Positions 13,012-20,348 of a stretch of 64,000 nucleotides of DNA are shown piece by piece (the first letter of the stretch is position 1; every line of letters begins with the position of its first letter). The notes under the pieces are model-generated. The model saw only the letters and a program-made list of their open reading frames with translations. It made no database searches and had not been told where the DNA came from. This stretch comes from Neorhizobium vignae. GTDB lineage: Bacteria > Pseudomonadota > Alphaproteobacteria > Rhizobiales > Rhizobiaceae. The DNA lies in the NCBI RefSeq assembly GCF_000732195.1, contig NZ_JNNU01000002.1, positions 558,001 through 622,000 on the forward strand, written 5' to 3'. A program made the position numbers and the translations under genes.

Positions 13012-14064
13012 ATGTTTTTCGCTTCTGACAACTGGGCCGGCGCCCATCCGTCCATCAACGAACGCCTCTCGAGGGAGTCGACCCGGTTTGCCGCCGCCTA
13101 TGGCAACAGCGACCTCGACAAGGCGGTCGAGGCCCGGTTCAACGAGATTTTCGAACGGGACGTCTCCGTTTATTTCGTCTCCACCGGCACGGCCGCCAAT
13201 TCGCTGTCGCTCGCCAGCATCGCACGGGTCGGCGGCGTCGCATTTTCCCATTCGGAAGCCCATGTGATCGAGGATGAATGCGGCGCGCCGGACTTCTTTT
13301 CCGGCATGCGCATGGTGCCGGTCGAAGGCGAAGACGGCAAGATGGAGCCGGCAAAGCTCAGCGCCCGCATCGCCGGCTTCCCGCAGGATTCGCTGCATCA
13401 CGGCCGCGCCGCCGCCGTCACCCTCACCCAGGCGACCGAAACCGGCACCATCTATACGCTTGACGAAATCGACGCGATCACCAGGATCGCCAAGGCGAAC
13501 GGCCTGCCGGTCCACATGGACGGCGCCCGTTTCGCCAACGCTCTGGTCTCGCTCGACGTCTCGCCCGCTGAAATGACCTGGAAACGCGGCATCGACATCC
13601 TCTCCTTCGGTGGCACCAAGAACGGCTGCTGGTGTGCGGAAGCGATCGTCTTCTTCAATCCGGAACTCGCAAAAGACTTCGCCTTCATCCGCAAGCGCGC
13701 CGCCCAGCTGTTCTCGAAGACCCGCTTCATCTCGGCCCAGTTCGATGCCTATCTTCAGGACGGCCTCTGGCTCAACATGGCAAGCCACGCCAACAGCATG
13801 GCAGACCGGCTGCGCGCCGGCATCGGCTCGCTGAACAGCACAAGGCTTGCCTGGCACACCACCTCCAACGAGGTTTTTGCCGTGCTCAACAAGGCATCCG
13901 CCGAAGCCGCAGAAGCCAAGGGCGCGAAATTCTACGGCTGGCCGGTGCCGACCAACATGCCGGAGCCGGTCAGGGAGGACGAAACCCTGATCCGCCTCGT
14001 CACCTCGTTTGCCACCACCGAAGAGGACATCGACCAGTTCCTGTCGATCTGCTCGGCGGGCTGA
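13012..14064 (+). CDS. Low-specificity L-threonine aldolase
   Basis: A PLP enzyme of fold type I that splits threonine (and allo-threonine) to glycine and acetaldehyde. The 350-residue protein has the family length, the N-terminal FFASDNWAGAHP segment, the Asp that contacts PLP in LPVHMDGARFANAL, and the Schiff-base lysine K203 in FGGTKNGCW. In Sinorhizobium the gene next to gltB is called gly1, the same function. It is transcribed divergently from gltB; the possible physiological link is glycine and serine supply. The preceding CCAGGGTGA gives only a modest ribosome site. Confidence 0.92.
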   Translation: MFFASDNWAGAHPSINERLSRESTRFAAAYGNSDLDKAVEARFNEIFERDVSVYFVSTGTAANSLSLASIARVGGVAFSHSEAHVIEDECGAPDFFSGMRMVPVEGEDGKMEPAKLSARIAGFPQDSLHHGRAAAVTLTQATETGTIYTLDEIDAITRIAKANGLPVHMDGARFANALVSLDVSPAEMTWKRGIDILSFGGTKNGCWCAEAIVFFNPELAKDFAFIRKRAAQLFSKTRFISAQFDAYLQDGLWLNMASHANSMADRLRAGIGSLNSTRLAWHTTSNEVFAVLNKASAEAAEAKGAKFYGWPVPTNMPEPVREDETLIRLVTSFATTEEDIDQFLSICSAG

Positions 14065-14073
14065 AGCCTCAGC

Positions 14074-14928
14074 CTACGCCTGATGCTGTGGCGCGATCTG
14101 CGCCACGATCAGGCTCGACAGCGCCTCCGTGAGCGCGGCATCGGCGCCGCGCCGCGGAACCAGCACGAACTCCACGTCTTCCAGCACCGGCAGCCGGTCT
14201 GCCGGGATCTCCTTCAGCCCCGCCGGCGCCATGCTGCGCGGCTGGACCAGCACGCCCATGCCGGCCCGCGCCGCAGCGGTGAGCCCACTCAAGCTGCCGC
14301 AGGTGCAGACGATCCGCCACGCCTTCTTTTCCCGGTCGAGCGCTTCCTGCGCCACCCGCCTGGTAATGCTCGGCGGCGGAAAGGCGATCAGCGGCAGCAC
14401 ATCGCCGCGCAGCGCCAGATCCGGGTCGCGCGCCAGCCAGACCAGCGGCTCGCGATAAAGCAGCCGGCCGTTCGTCTCGCCGATATGCCGCTTGGCGAGC
14501 ACCAGGTCGAGATCGCCGATATCCTGCATCTGATAAAGCACCGCGGAGAGCGCCACGGTCAGCTCCAGGTCGACCAGCGGATAAAGCCGGATGAAATCTT
14601 CGAGGATCGAGGTCAGCCGGCTGGCCACCACGTCTTCCGAAACCCCGAGCCGCAGCCGCCCGCGCAACCGGCTCTCCCCGAACAGCGAGGCCACCTTGCC
14701 GTTCATGTCCAGCATGCCCCGCGCATAACCGAGCAATGCCTCGCCCTCCGCGGTCAGCTTCACCTGATGCGTATCGCGAAACACCAACTGCCGTCCGAGC
14801 GACTTTTCCAGCCGCTGGATATGCTGCGTCACGGTGGATTGGCCGATGCCAAGACGCGCCGCGGCCTCGGTAAAACTGCCGGTCTGCTGCAGCATGACGA
14901 AACTGTTCAAGTGGTGAAGGTTGAGCAT
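14074..14928 (-). CDS. LysR-family transcriptional regulator
   Basis: The 284-residue protein has an N-terminal winged helix-turn-helix (residues 1-60; FTEAAARLGIGQSTVTQHIQ) and a substrate-binding domain with the usual LRLGVSEDVVAS start near residue 90. It is divergent from the SBF-type transporter gene, the classic arrangement for a LysR regulator controlling its neighbour. The intergenic region carries two direct CATGATAA octamers 31 bp apart. The effector is unknown. The stop is only 10 bp from the convergent end of the aldolase gene. Confidence 0.9.
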   Translation of the reverse strand: MLNLHHLNSFVMLQQTGSFTEAAARLGIGQSTVTQHIQRLEKSLGRQLVFRDTHQVKLTAEGEALLGYARGMLDMNGKVASLFGESRLRGRLRLGVSEDVVASRLTSILEDFIRLYPLVDLELTVALSAVLYQMQDIGDLDLVLAKRHIGETNGRLLYREPLVWLARDPDLALRGDVLPLIAFPPPSITRRVAQEALDREKKAWRIVCTCGSLSGLTAAARAGMGVLVQPRSMAPAGLKEIPADRLPVLEDVEFVLVPRRGADAALTEALSSLIVAQIAPQHQA

Positions 14929-14941
14929 GGCTATCCGAAAT

Positions 14942-14980
14942 CATGATAACTATTAGTGTTTGCATTCTGCTTCATGATAA
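14942..14980. promoter_or_regulatory. Direct CATGATAA repeats between LysR regulator and transporter
   Basis: CATGATAA occurs at 14942-14949 and 14973-14980, 31 bp apart, which is close to three helical turns, so both sites face the same side of DNA. They lie in the only 88 bp between the divergent start codons. This is a plausible binding region of the LysR protein; the assignment is inference. Confidence 0.45.
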
Positions 14981-15016
14981 GTGAAGAGTAAATCCTCAAA
15001 TCCGAGGAATCCGCCC

Positions 15017-16018
15017 ATGAGCCGTTTTCTGCCGGACCGCTTCACGGTCCTTCTCGTCTGCACCGTCATTCTCGCCTCGGTCCTGCCGATCCATGGCGTC
15101 TACGCCGACTGGTTCAACGTCGCGACCGACATCGCCATCGGTCTCTTGTTCTTCCTGCATGGCGCGCGCCTCTCGCGCGATGTCGTGGTGGCGGGCATCC
15201 TGCACTGGCGCCTGCACCTGACGATCCTGCTGACGACGTTTGCGATCTTCCCGATCCTCGGGCTGATGATCGGCTTCATTCCGGACGACATCCTGGCGCC
15301 GCCGCTCTATGCCGGCATCCTTTTCCTCTGCGTGCTGCCCTCGACGGTGCAATCCTCGATCGCCTTCACCTCGATCGCCGGCGGCAACGTGCCCGCAGCG
15401 ATCTGCGCCGCTTCCGGCTCCAACATCTTCGGCATGTTCCTGACGCCGCTTCTCGCCGGCATCCTGCTCTCGACCACGGGCGACGCGGGCTTTTCCTGGG
15501 ATGCGCTCGAAAGCATCCTGCTTCAGTTGCTCGCCCCCTTCGTCCTCGGCCAGATCCTGCAGCCTTGGATCGGCAACTGGATCCGTTCGAAGAAGAAGAT
15601 CCTTGTCCCCGTCGACCGCGGCTCGATCCTGATGGTCGTCTATCTCGCCTTCTCGGAGGCGGTGATGGAAGGCCTGTGGCACACCTTTTCGGCGCTCGAT
15701 ATCGGCGTCGTCATCCTGGTCGACATGGTGCTGCTGGCAGTCGTGCTCTGCATCACCATGTTCGGCAGCCGGGCGCTGGGCTTCAACAAGGAGGACGAAA
15801 TCACCATCACCTTCTGCGGATCGAAGAAGTCGCTCGCAAGCGGCGTGCCGATGGCCAACGCCATCTTCGCCGGCCAGTCCTCCTCGATCGGCGCCATCGT
15901 CCTGCCTCTGATGCTCTTCCATCAGATCCAGCTCATGGCCTGCGCCGTCATCGCCCAGAAATATGCGAACCGCCTGAAGGTGAAGAAGGATGCCGTCGCG
16001 GCCCCGGCTGCGGCTTGA
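15017..16018 (+). CDS. Bile acid:sodium symporter-family transporter (SBF-like, YfeH type)
   Basis: A 333-residue integral membrane protein with about ten hydrophobic segments, beginning at RFTVLLVCTVILASVLPIHG. Conserved SBF-like/DUF4137 pieces include LLFFLHGARLSRD, CVLPSTVQSSIAFTSIAGGN and FCGSKKSLASGVPMANAIF, which resemble the two crossed-helix regions of the BART superfamily. Solute unknown; bile acids are not implied. ATG 15017 is preceded by GAGGA at 8 bases. It is divergent from and probably controlled by the LysR gene. Confidence 0.88.
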   Translation: MSRFLPDRFTVLLVCTVILASVLPIHGVYADWFNVATDIAIGLLFFLHGARLSRDVVVAGILHWRLHLTILLTTFAIFPILGLMIGFIPDDILAPPLYAGILFLCVLPSTVQSSIAFTSIAGGNVPAAICAASGSNIFGMFLTPLLAGILLSTTGDAGFSWDALESILLQLLAPFVLGQILQPWIGNWIRSKKKILVPVDRGSILMVVYLAFSEAVMEGLWHTFSALDIGVVILVDMVLLAVVLCITMFGSRALGFNKEDEITITFCGSKKSLASGVPMANAIFAGQSSSIGAIVLPLMLFHQIQLMACAVIAQKYANRLKVKKDAVAAPAAA

Positions 16019-16034
16019 GGGCCGGCGGCGTCGA

Positions 16035-16373
16035 TCAGGGCTTGCCGATCAGCGCAGCTGCTCTCGCCCTGATCTGGGAAAGCTCCCGGGCGGAAACCCG
16101 GCCCTTGCGCTGCGCATTGAGCGCCTTCCAGTCGAGGCTCTTCAGCTGGTCGGCAAGGACCGTGCTGTCTCCGTCGTCACCGATCGCCACTTCGAAAGGA
16201 TACCCCTTCCGCTTGGTGGTCATCGGGCAGCACAGCATCAAGCCGAAGCGATTGTAGCTTTGAGGACTCAACACGACGGCGGGCCGGCGCCCGGCCTGCT
16301 CATGTCCCGCTTGCGGTGAAAATTCCAGCCAGACGATATCGCCGGCCTCCGGAACATAGGACGCAGGCGTCAT
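16035..16373 (-). CDS. mazF: MazF-type endoribonuclease toxin
   Basis: The 112-residue protein has the MazF/PemK fold signature: GDIVWLEFSPQAGHEQAGRRP near the N-terminus, PAVVLSPQSYN, and the catalytic-face stretch CCPMTTKRKGYPFEV. MazF toxins cut mRNA at short sequence motifs. Its ATG overlaps the antitoxin stop by 4 bp (ATGA), so the two are translationally coupled. The C-terminal residues IRARAAALIGKP fit the last helix of the family. Confidence 0.92.
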   Translation of the reverse strand: MTPASYVPEAGDIVWLEFSPQAGHEQAGRRPAVVLSPQSYNRFGLMLCCPMTTKRKGYPFEVAIGDDGDSTVLADQLKSLDWKALNAQRKGRVSARELSQIRARAAALIGKP

Positions 16374-16612
16374 AGCGCTTCCTTGCCGACAGGCGCTCCA
16401 AAATCAATTTCCTCATGGAGGTTGTCCGGTGTCATGCCTGCAATGAGCTGATCGAGATCGAGCTCCGCGTCCCGCACCACCTCAATGATGATCCGGCCGT
16501 TTTCCTCCGACACGTCCACGACCGTATCGATCTGCAGCTGAGCCGCCTCCATGACGGCGGCGGGGATGCGCACCGAGGCGCTGTTTCCCCATTTCTTGAC
16601 GGTGACGCGCAT
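16370..16612 (-). CDS. mazE: MazE-type antitoxin
   Basis: An 80-residue AbrB/SpoVT-fold antitoxin; the DNA-binding part is MRVTVKKWGNSASVRIPAAV and the acidic C-terminal tail (DLDQLIAGMTPDNLHEEIDFG) would wrap and block MazF. ATG 16612 is preceded by GGGAGAGG; a longer in-frame start at 16657 lacks homology and lies within the operator. The pair is probably autorepressed through the palindrome just upstream. Confidence 0.92.
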   Translation of the reverse strand: MRVTVKKWGNSASVRIPAAVMEAAQLQIDTVVDVSEENGRIIIEVVRDAELDLDQLIAGMTPDNLHEEIDFGAPVGKEAL

Positions 16613-16624
16613 GAGCCTCTCCCA

Positions 16625-16645
16625 TGTAGAAACATTGTTGATACA
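16625..16645. promoter_or_regulatory. Palindromic operator upstream of mazEF
   Basis: The 21-bp sequence has the form TGTA-GA-AACA-T-TGTT-GA-TACA, a palindrome except for the two GA steps. It lies 13 bp upstream of the mazE start, where MazE-MazF autoregulation sites are found in other systems. Binding is inferred. Confidence 0.55.
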
Positions 16646-16685
16646 GTGGGGGCACAAGCCGCACCGGTCAATGAACCTACAGAAC

Positions 16686-16718
16686 GAAAAACGGCCCTTC
16701 CCCCAAGAGGAAGGGCCG
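16686..16718 (-). terminator. Rho-independent terminator of hsp20 gene
   Basis: CGGCCCTTCC (16692-16701) and GGAAGGGCCG (16709-16718) form a perfect 10-bp stem with a 7-base loop, followed on the minus strand by five T residues. It lies between hsp20 and mazE and isolates the two units. Confidence 0.9.
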
Positions 16719-16762
16719 CATTGGGCTTGCTCGACTATATCGACCGGAAACCCGGCAGCGGG

Positions 16763-17245
16763 TTAGTTGACCTGCTGCGGGGTAACCTGGGCCTCGATCG
16801 TCTTCGGAGCGACTGCGTCTGCGGCAATCGCGATGCGACGGGGCTTCATGGCTTCCGGAATGTTCCGGAGGAGGTCGATATGGAGCAGGCCGTTCTTCAG
16901 CGAAGCGGATTGCACTTCGACATGATCGGCAAGCTGGAAGCGGCGCTCGAAGGCGCGCTTGGCGATGCCGCGATAGAGATATTCGCTCTGTTCGGCAGCG
17001 GTTTCGTCTTCGCTCTTTTCACCCTTCACGGTCAGCACGTTCGCATGGGCTTCGAGGCTGAGTTCCTTTTCGTCGAAACCGGCAACGGCCATGGTGATGC
17101 GATAGGTGTTTTCACCGGTCCGCTCAATATTGTAGGGCGGATAGCTCGGGGTCTGGTCAGCCGGCCCGCGATTGTCGAGCAGGTTGAAAAGGCGGTCGAA
17201 ACCGACGGTGGAGCGGTAAAGGGGGGTAAAATCGACGTGACGCAT
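16763..17245 (-). CDS. ibpA: Small heat-shock protein, Hsp20/IbpA type
   Basis: A 160-residue cytoplasmic holdase chaperone. The alpha-crystallin domain covers about residues 35-135 with YNIERTGENTYRITMAVAGF and the terminal GLLHIDLLRNIPEAMKPRRI; the C-terminal tail is alanine- and glutamine-rich. ATG 17245 is preceded by AGGAGG at 5-6 bases. That ribosome site is buried in a ROSE-type hairpin, so translation is probably temperature-controlled. The Sinorhizobium gene at this locus is named ibpA; other rhizobia call such genes hsp. Confidence 0.93.
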   Translation of the reverse strand: MRHVDFTPLYRSTVGFDRLFNLLDNRGPADQTPSYPPYNIERTGENTYRITMAVAGFDEKELSLEAHANVLTVKGEKSEDETAAEQSEYLYRGIAKRAFERRFQLADHVEVQSASLKNGLLHIDLLRNIPEAMKPRRIAIAADAVAPKTIEAQVTPQQVN

Positions 17246-17345
17246 GGAGTCCTCCTTGGGAAGCGACGTTGCGGTTTTCATCTGGGTTTGCGCATCCCTT
17301 CATTGGCGATGCGGTCCCGTTCCGCGGACCCGTTTGGCGTCCGCA
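17246..17345 (-). promoter_or_regulatory. ROSE-like RNA thermometer in hsp20 leader
   Basis: On the minus strand the leader can form GCGGAC/GTCCGC (17324-17344), GCATC/GATGC (17292-17312), and a final hairpin in which TCGCTTCC pairs with GGAGGA across a CAA loop, masking the Shine-Dalgarno site. The UYGCU motif opposite the ribosome site with a bulged G is the hallmark of ROSE elements described for rhizobial small heat-shock genes. Pairing was worked out by eye. Confidence 0.75.
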
Positions 17346-17452
17346 GAGTTCAAATGGGGATTGGTTTTCGCGGCTTCAAGGCCCCGGTTCGCGGCGCGAT
17401 TTACGAGTGAACCTGAGATGAACAGCCCGTTTCGAGCCGGTTCAGGAGCGTT

Positions 17453-17580
17453 TTGATAGAAGTAACAGTGGAAGGCAGACTGTCTCTCTCGACCGAAGCT
17501 CCATTCGTCCCTTCGCTTCGGTCATCAATTGCCGGAATCGCTTGGGGTATCCCTAGACCCCGCGATTCCGGCTTCTTTTT
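17453..17580 (+). ncRNA. Candidate small RNA with two hairpins and U-rich end
   Basis: No plus-strand gene lies here, yet there is a likely promoter (TTGATA at 17453-17458, 17-bp spacer, CAGACT at 17476-17481). It is followed by a perfect 9-bp hairpin GACCGAAGC/GCTTCGGTC (17491-17523) with a 15-base loop. Next comes an 11-bp terminator hairpin GCCGGAATCGC/GCGATTCCGGC (17531-17572) and TTCTTTTT. The predicted transcript is about 90 nt, starting near 17488. The pyrimidine-rich loop (CCATTCGTCCCTTC) is a possible pairing region. It runs toward the convergent YciI-like gene but ends before its stop. Function and family are unknown to me. Confidence 0.6.
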
Positions 17581-17597
17581 CCTGCCGAACTACTCCC

Positions 17598-17981
17598 TCA
17601 GTCCTCCGCCCGCGTCTCCAGCGGCGCGCCCGGCAAATAGAGCAGGATCGGCCTGATTTCGTAGACCGCCGTCGGATTGGCACGGCGCAGATCTCGTGCC
17701 GCCGCAATGGCTCCATCGATCGTCGGAAAATCCACCACGTAGAGGCCGAGCAGCTGCTCCTTGGTTTCGGCAAACGGACCGTCGATAACCATCCCCTCGC
17801 CCTTGCCCCGCAATGTTACGGCCTGTTCCGTCGGCCCGAGTCGAGCGGCAGGTCCCAGGGATTTCTGCGCAACCAGACGGTCATTGACCTCCAGCAGCTC
17901 GGTCATCAGCGCCTGATCCTCCTCCTCGGTCCAGGACTGGACCACTCCCTCCTCGTGATAGGCAAGGATTGCGTAATACAT
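17598..17981 (-). CDS. YciI/DGPF-domain protein
   Basis: A 127-residue protein of the YCII-related (DGPF) family, with an N-terminal MYYAILAYHEEG strand and the family motif IDGPFAETKEQLLGLYVVD. Such proteins have a ferredoxin-like fold and often sit next to ECF sigma factor genes, but no sigma factor is adjacent here. Biochemical role is unknown. ATG 17981 has AAGGAGG upstream, which makes the start secure. Confidence 0.85.
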   Translation of the reverse strand: MYYAILAYHEEGVVQSWTEEEDQALMTELLEVNDRLVAQKSLGPAARLGPTEQAVTLRGKGEGMVIDGPFAETKEQLLGLYVVDFPTIDGAIAAARDLRRANPTAVYEIRPILLYLPGAPLETRAED

Positions 17982-18211
17982 GGCTTGTCTCCCTCCTTAT
18001 ACCTCGACTGACGCCAACCATCCTCCTCGCACACTCCCGTGCTCCGGCGGGCCGACGGACATCCAGAAATCTTCAAATGCGGTTGAATACACATGTTAGA
18101 CCGGCAGCGTGCAAGCCCTCCGATGTCTTCGACATCGTCTGGCACGCCACCGGCTGGCGCCAGCCGCGCTTTTTCCTTGACGTCCCGCCGCCGCTGGCTG
18201 ACCCTGCCGGC

Positions 18212-19201
18212 ATGAGCGAAGCGGCAGATTCCATCGACAACATTCTCCACCCCACGCCCGGCAATCCGGCTCCGGCCAATTGCACGGCCGGCTATTTTAC
18301 CGGTCATCGAGGCACCCGGTTACGCTACGGCCTGTTCCGCTCCGGGATGTCGCCGGCGGCCGGCACCGTCGTGCTCATGCAGGGCCGCAACGAATCCATC
18401 GAGAAATATTTCGAGACGATCCGGGATCTGAACGCCATGGGCCTGTGGGTCGCGACCTTCGACCTGCGCGGCCAGGGCGGATCGCAGCGGCTGACGAAAA
18501 ATCCGCGCAAGGGCCATGTCCGCCGCTTTTCCGACTACGAGCGGGATCTCGAGATCTTCCTCGAACATATCGTGCTTCCGGATGCCCGCCTGCCCTTCTT
18601 CCTGGTTGCCCACTCGACCGGCGCCCTGATCGCGCTCTCGGCTGCCCCGCGCCTTTCGAACCGCATCAACCGGATGGCAATTGCAGCCCCCTATATCGCG
18701 CTCTCGGGTCAGGGTGTCCCGGAAGGCTTCATCCGCACACTTGCCGGGATTGCGAGTTGGACCGGTTTCGGCCGCGTCTCGATGGGCGCCGACCGCAGCA
18801 ACCGCGCCTTCGAAGGCAATCCGCTGACCTCCGATCCGAAGCGTTTCGCCCGCAACGTTGAGATCGGCGCCGCCCATCCGGAGCTGACGATCGGCCCGCC
18901 GACGGCCCGCTGGCTGCACGAGACGTTCAAGGCCGCTCGCCGCATATCCTCCCAGTCGCATCTGACCAGGATCACCATTCCGACCCTGATCCTCGCTCCC
19001 GTTCTCGATGCCATCGTCCCCTATGCGGCGCAGGAGGAACTGTCGCGCAATTTCCGCGCCGGCCAGCTGATCACCATCAACGGCGCGCGCCACGAACTGT
19101 TTCACGACAGGGATATCTACCGCGCCCAGGCGCTGGCGGCGATCGAGGCCTTCATGCCCGGCCAGGATGGCGGTTTCGGGCTCTCCGAGACCGCCGCGTG
19201 A
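18212..19201 (+). CDS. Alpha/beta hydrolase, lysophospholipase-like
   Basis: A 329-residue serine hydrolase with the Hydrolase_4/PldB pattern: VVLMQGRNESIEKYFET near residue 60, ATFDLRGQGGSQ, the nucleophile elbow VAHSTGAL (AHSTG, Ser), an acid residue in APVLDAIVP, and the histidine in NGARHELFHD near the C-terminus. Likely acts on glycerides or lysophospholipids. The reading frame is open far upstream (to 17969), but ATG 18212 gives the length and N-terminus expected for the family; upstream in-frame ATG 18077 is possible. It converges with the next gene, 19 bp apart. Confidence 0.85.
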   Translation: MSEAADSIDNILHPTPGNPAPANCTAGYFTGHRGTRLRYGLFRSGMSPAAGTVVLMQGRNESIEKYFETIRDLNAMGLWVATFDLRGQGGSQRLTKNPRKGHVRRFSDYERDLEIFLEHIVLPDARLPFFLVAHSTGALIALSAAPRLSNRINRMAIAAPYIALSGQGVPEGFIRTLAGIASWTGFGRVSMGADRSNRAFEGNPLTSDPKRFARNVEIGAAHPELTIGPPTARWLHETFKAARRISSQSHLTRITIPTLILAPVLDAIVPYAAQEELSRNFRAGQLITINGARHELFHDRDIYRAQALAAIEAFMPGQDGGFGLSETAA

Positions 19202-19220
19202 TCCTTCTCCGCTTGGTGAC

Positions 19221-20000
19221 CTACTTGCCGGAAAGCAGCTTCATGGCTTCCGCATGCACGGCCTTGCTGCCCGCCGCAAGAATATTGCCGCCGTTTTCCG
19301 GGCGCCCGCCGTCCCAGGTGGTGATGATGCCGCCCGCCTGCTCGATGATCGGAATCAGCGCACCGACGTCGTAGGGCTTCAGGTTGTTCTCGACGACGAT
19401 ATCCACATGGCCGGAGGCGAGCAGCATATACGCGTAGCAATCGCAGCCATAGCGGAACAGCCGCACCTTCTCCTCGACAGAACGGTATTTCGCCAGATCG
19501 TCGCCGCCGAAGATATGCGGCGAGGTGGTGAAAAGGGTGGCGGCGGCAAGGCTGCCGCAGTCGCGCACCGAAATCTGCTGCCGCTCGAGGTCCGGGCCGG
19601 AATACCAGGCATTCGTGCCGTCGGCGAAATAACGCTCGCCGATGAACGGCTGGTCCATCAGCCCCATGGCGGCGCGGCCGTTCGACTGGAAGCCGATCAG
19701 CGTGCCCCAGACCGGCAGGCCGGAAATGAAGGCGCGCGTACCGTCGATCGGATCGATCACCCAGACATGCTCGCGGTCGAGGCCGACATTCCCATGCTCC
19801 TCGCCGAGAATGCCGTGTTCGGGAAAGCGTGCGGTGATCAGAGCCCGGATCGCCGTCTCGGCGGCGCGGTCGCCCTCGGTCACCGGGTCGAACCCGCCCT
19901 GCTCCTTGTTGACGACGGAAAGTCCGGTCCGGAAGCGCGGCAGGGTCTCGGCCTTGGCAGCATCGGCAAGCGCATGGAAGAAATCGCGATCGGGAAGCAT
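19221..20000 (-). CDS. hisN: Inositol-monophosphatase-family phosphatase, probably histidinol-phosphatase
   Basis: The 259-residue protein has the metal-binding motifs of the family: GEEHG (near residue 70), WVIDPIDGTRAF (near 88), and the C-terminal YDVGALIPIIEQAGG. The pattern with FISGLPVWGTLIGF matches the HisN type, which removes phosphate from histidinol phosphate in histidine synthesis; inositol or other sugar phosphates cannot be excluded. ATG 20000 was chosen; an upstream in-frame start at 20054 lacks homology. The ribosome site is weak. Confidence 0.85.
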   Translation of the reverse strand: MLPDRDFFHALADAAKAETLPRFRTGLSVVNKEQGGFDPVTEGDRAAETAIRALITARFPEHGILGEEHGNVGLDREHVWVIDPIDGTRAFISGLPVWGTLIGFQSNGRAAMGLMDQPFIGERYFADGTNAWYSGPDLERQQISVRDCGSLAAATLFTTSPHIFGGDDLAKYRSVEEKVRLFRYGCDCYAYMLLASGHVDIVVENNLKPYDVGALIPIIEQAGGIITTWDGGRPENGGNILAAGSKAVHAEAMKLLSGK

Positions 20001-20165
20001 GGGGAAATCCGCTGTTGGAATGAAGACCTGTTCTAAAACACCCGCCCGAAGCATGGAACCGGATTCGAGCCGAATGCGCAGAAATTCAAAAAATGATCTT
20101 TCGCTGCCGCAAATCTCGGCAATCCGCCTAAAAATGGCGCATATTTAAGCAACTAAAAAAGTTGC

Positions 20166-20194
20166 TTGACATTTGTGCAGCGCACTCGTAGCTT
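20166..20194 (+). promoter_or_regulatory. Promoter of the MmgR-like sRNA
   Basis: TTGACA at 20166-20171 and TAGCTT at 20189-20194 are separated by 17 bp, a good housekeeping-sigma promoter; transcription would begin close to 20201. Confidence 0.7.
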
Positions 20195-20200
20195 CAATGC

Positions 20201-20277
20201 ACAGTCTTTGACTGTAAATACCCTCCTTGGGTGTTTCCTCCCTAGACTTAGCCGCGCCCACAAGCGCGGTTTTTTTT
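20201..20277 (+). ncRNA. mmgR: Trans-acting small RNA, alpha-r8/MmgR family
   Basis: The 77-nt predicted RNA starts with hairpin ACAGTC-TTT-GACTGT (20201-20215), has a central part with ACCC/GGGT pairing and the single-stranded motif TTTCCTCCCT (20234-20243), and ends in a perfect 6-bp terminator stem CCGCGC/GCGCGG plus eight T (20252-20277). The TTTCCTCCCT internal loop and the 77-nt length are, as I recall, hallmarks of the alpha-r8 family, whose Sinorhizobium member MmgR limits polyhydroxybutyrate granules. The same flanking genes (monophosphatase and N-formylglutamate amidohydrolase) surround it there, which supports orthology. Confidence 0.85.
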
Positions 20278-20348
20278 GCCCGCGATCGAGCCGACAAGTC
20301 GGCAATTCCGCCGGCGACAGACCAAACCTGTGGAAAACTTTGTGAACG

